A DNA stretch of 64,000 bases from Terriglobales bacterium. Its GTDB lineage: Bacteria > Acidobacteriota > Terriglobia > Terriglobales > Acidobacteriaceae. Location of the stretch: NCBI GenBank assembly GCA_025980765.1, contig JAICXB010000017.1:1-64000 (forward strand), given 5' to 3'. Of this stretch, positions 62,165 to 64,000 are shown piece by piece; position 1 is the stretch's first letter; each line of letters begins with the position of its first letter. The translations under genes and the position numbers were made by a program. The notes beneath the pieces are model-generated. The model worked only from the letters and a program-made list of their open reading frames with translations. It had not been told where the DNA came from and searched no databases.

Positions 62165-62194
62165 GGGAAAAGACGCCGCGCCGGGCGCGCGGCG
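62165..62194 (-). terminator. Terminator after rpoZ
   Basis: Minus strand: CGCCGCGC, loop GCCCG, GCGCGGCG (8-bp stem), then TCTTTTCC. It lies nine bases after the rpoZ stop, between rpoZ and rho. Confidence 0.6.
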
Positions 62195-62202
62195 GAGGCT
62201 GC

Positions 62203-62427
62203 TTAAGCAGCCCGCCGCTGCGGCTCGAATACTTCTTCTACCGAAGGCTGGTTCATTACGCGTTCCGCCTCATTGGCCCGGCCCACGCGGGAGAAAACGT
62301 CATTCATTGTTTCCTGTACGCGGGTGTTGGGTTTGTGAAACTTGCGAGTCGCCTTTGAAGCCAGCTGACACAGGAGGTAGCGATTCTGTACCGTACCCAG
62401 AGCATCATAAATTAAATCAGAGCGCAT
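62203..62427 (-). CDS. rpoZ: RNA polymerase omega subunit
   Basis: Assembly factor that folds around the beta' C-terminus. From ATG 62427 it has 74 residues: MRSDLIYDALGTVQNRYLLCQLASKATRKFHKPNTRVQETMNDVF. The NRYxLxxLASKATRKxH block is the omega core. The frame extends to 62514, but the earlier residues are not family-like; AAAGGA lies about 12 bases before 62427. Confidence 0.85.
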   Translation of the reverse strand: MRSDLIYDALGTVQNRYLLCQLASKATRKFHKPNTRVQETMNDVFSRVGRANEAERVMNQPSVEEVFEPQRRAA

Positions 62428-62621
62428 AAATTGAAGATATCCTTTCTTGTATTGAATTCTTAGACTTACAGATGCCGAATCGACAATGAAGTCTGGCAGG
62501 CGTCTGGAATTCATCCCGGCAAGCGTATGCTTACCGATTAGACGCCTGAGGGGCCCTTAAAGTCACAGGAAACTATTTCGCTTGCTTCCGACAGCGGAGT
62601 TTTATTCCGAGGAGAACTCAG

Positions 62622-62705
62622 ATGCGAAAACTAGTTGCAGAGTTGCTCAAAAAATCTCGTTCAGGCTCGAGAATCTTCCAACCAGTACGAGAAGCGGTAG
62701 GGTAA
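62622..62705 (+). CDS. Possible 27-residue leader or small protein
   Basis: GAGGAG is followed after seven bases by ATG and a basic 27-codon frame (MRKLVAELLKKSRSGSRIFQ...) ending in TAA. The ribosome site is much stronger than chance. It is 310 bases before the sigma factor gene; could be a leader peptide. The rest of 62428-63015 shows no gene. Confidence 0.4.
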   Translation: MRKLVAELLKKSRSGSRIFQPVREAVG

Positions 62706-63015
62706 CTGCTCTACGGGACAGCGTCAAGCAAAAAGTGTCCGTTCCTAAGTTACTGATTCGGTGCGGCTTCTTCCGCAGTCTATACCAGCATTCGATATCG
62801 CAATAGCCTGCGCAGCGACGAGGCATGCCCTCTCCCGCGAAAACCCGCGATGCTACTGCTCCGTGCACACGCGGATCTGCCGCATCTCGACCCAAAGTTT
62901 CGCAGCCTTTTTCTGTAACCTTCTGCACCATGCCCGGTTTTCATCAAGGAACGGACGAAAATCCCAATCGGAAGGCAAAAGCACGGATTCAATGGCGGCG
63001 CAGGCGCATTGCGCG

Positions 63016-63624
63016 ATGAGCAATACACTTCCTGACGAAGAGATCATGTTGCAGGTGCGCGAGGGCGTAAGCGAGATGCTGACGGTGCTGTTCGACCGTT
63101 ATCAGCTTCCGCTATTCAATTTTTATCTTCGGTTGACCGGCGACCGGGTTGTCAGCGAGGACCTCGTCCAGGATGTTTTCTTCCGGGTTTTGAAGTACCG
63201 GCGCAGCTATCGGCCAGGCACACCATTTCGCGCCTGGATCTATCAGATCGCCCGCAACGCTCGCATCGATTATGCCCGAAAGCACCCGCAATCAGTGGAA
63301 TTCGAGCCGGAGATGTCTCCGGCTACCACGGACAGAGACAACGCTGACGCGGAGCAACAGACCGCTCTGCTGCATCGCGCACTGCTGCAGTTGCCGGCCG
63401 ACAAACGTGAAGTTCTTCTCCTCAGCCGCTTTCAGGAGATGAAGTACGAAGACATCGCGCGCACCCTCGAGTGTGAGGTGGGAACTGTGAAAGTGCGCGT
63501 GCACCGCGCCTTGCGAGAACTACGAGACCGATTTGAAAAGCTCTCGGCTATAAAGCCGAAGGGAACATCCCAAACTGGTCTGCCCTTGCCGTTTCCCAAT
63601 CGCGAGAAAGGACGTTTGCAATGA
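63016..63624 (+). CDS. ECF RNA polymerase sigma factor
   Basis: 202 residues from ATG 63016. Region 2: VLFDRYQLPLFNFYLRLTGDRVVSEDLVQDVFFRVLKYRRSYRP and FRAWIYQIARNARIDYARK. Region 4: LPADKREVLLLSRFQEMKYEDIARTLECEVGTVKVRVHRALRELRDRF. The frame reaches 62761 but the extra residues are not sigma-like. Its stop overlaps the anti-sigma start (ATGA), giving a coupled sigma/anti-sigma pair that responds to an extracytoplasmic signal. Confidence 0.92.
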   Translation: MSNTLPDEEIMLQVREGVSEMLTVLFDRYQLPLFNFYLRLTGDRVVSEDLVQDVFFRVLKYRRSYRPGTPFRAWIYQIARNARIDYARKHPQSVEFEPEMSPATTDRDNADAEQQTALLHRALLQLPADKREVLLLSRFQEMKYEDIARTLECEVGTVKVRVHRALRELRDRFEKLSAIKPKGTSQTGLPLPFPNREKGRLQ

Positions 63625-64000
63625 GTTGCGACAAATTTGCCGAAATTCTTTCTGACTACTGCGAGCGCAGCCTCAGCGCGAAAGACCTGGCGTTTGCCCG
63701 CGAGCACCTCGAACTGTGTCCGGCATGCAAAGCCGACGTTGAGATGTGGCAAAAGCTCGCGGGGCTGCCGTCGGAGCAGCCCAGCGCCAGCTCGCGCCTG
63801 CGCTTCGAGCACATGCTCTCCGCGTATCAGGAAGGCCGATGGGAGAAATCCAGCTTTGTTCCTGAGAAGAAGAGCTGGTTTGCTGCCTGGGTGCGCAGCA
63901 GCTTCTCCGCGCCATTGACCCAGGGCGCGTTCGCACTGTGCCTGCTGCTCGTCGGATTTGTCGCGGGTGAGCGTCTCACAACGAAACCCGTGAGTACTCC
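63621..64000 (+). CDS. Zinc-finger anti-sigma factor (partial)
   Basis: Starts MSCDKFAEILSDYCERSLSA; the ZAS motif is HLELCPACKAD (HxxxCxxC). A transmembrane segment (LTQGAFALCLLLVGFVAGERL) begins near residue 99. The gene runs off the window, so the periplasmic part is not seen. It overlaps the sigma gene by four bases. Confidence 0.85.
   Translation, partial: MSCDKFAEILSDYCERSLSAKDLAFAREHLELCPACKADVEMWQKLAGLPSEQPSASSRLRFEHMLSAYQEGRWEKSSFVPEKKSWFAAWVRSSFSAPLTQGAFALCLLLVGFVAGERLTTKPVST

Noticed and set aside
1-64000. CRISPR array, rRNA operon or intact insertion sequence
   Set aside because: No regularly spaced direct repeats, rRNA motifs or transposase frames were seen by eye anywhere in the window.

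Overview
The window looks like a chromosomal segment of an Acidobacteriota (Koribacter/Terriglobia-like) soil bacterium. This is inferred from the gene content (divergent glcDEF, secreted Ig-repeat proteins, amidohydrolases, MEDS and bEBP regulators), a split murG-murC-ftsQ-ftsA-ftsZ cluster, moderately high G+C, and gene gaps full of short imperfect inverted repeats. No database search was possible; family names come from reading motifs in the translations.

Layout. 1-8.5 kb: pilT (partial), type II NADH dehydrogenase, a secreted amidohydrolase, an M20 peptidase, an alpha/beta hydrolase, a glycerate 2-kinase and an MBL-fold hydrolase, separated by repeat elements. 8.8-13 kb: glcF-glcE-glcD (glycolate oxidase) on the minus strand; glycerate kinase nearby fits C2/glyoxylate metabolism. 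13.2-20.9 kb: AI-2E permease, DUF58 protein, an internally shortened DedA protein, hydrolase, gamma-glutamyltranspeptidase, two-domain dCTP deaminase. 21-28.6 kb: vapBC followed by murG, murC, ftsQ, ftsA and ftsZ. 29.0-29.1 kb: an unusual tRNA with an 8/4 acceptor/T-stem, a long variable arm, anticodon GCA and discriminator G. 29.4-48 kb: glycogen-debranching-type glucosidase plus glycosyltransferase, an EXORDIUM-like secreted protein, PilZ and REC-PilZ proteins, mscL, a large Ig-repeat surface protein, an FHA-GAF sigma-54 activator, and a pair of secreted proteins.

48.14-59.48 kb is a probable genomic island inserted in the 3' end of tRNA-Leu(UAG). A 53-bp near-identical copy of the tRNA 3' half lies at the far left end, and the intact tRNA at the right end points into the island. 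It carries a TolC-HlyD-MFS efflux operon, an NmrA-like gene and a TMEM175-like channel gene (both frameshifted), a MEDS sensor gene overlapping a GAF-AAA+-Fis sigma-54 activator, an AhpD-like gene, a sigma-like protein and a decayed DUF1275 gene. Three transcription units in it share a -24/-12 promoter (GG-N10-GC) and a ~35-bp box 83-88 bp upstream in the same relative orientation. This looks like a self-contained sigma-54 regulon run by the island's own MEDS/bEBP pair.

59.6-64 kb returns to core genes: a small membrane protein, a DinB-superfamily protein, rho, rpoZ, an ECF sigma factor and its overlapping anti-sigma factor (partial).

The most notable items are the 8/4 allo-tRNA-like gene, the island with its repeated sigma-54 box and promoter unit, a second sigma-54-type promoter next to the FHA activator, several frameshifted or internally deleted genes, and at least eight distinct intergenic inverted-repeat elements.
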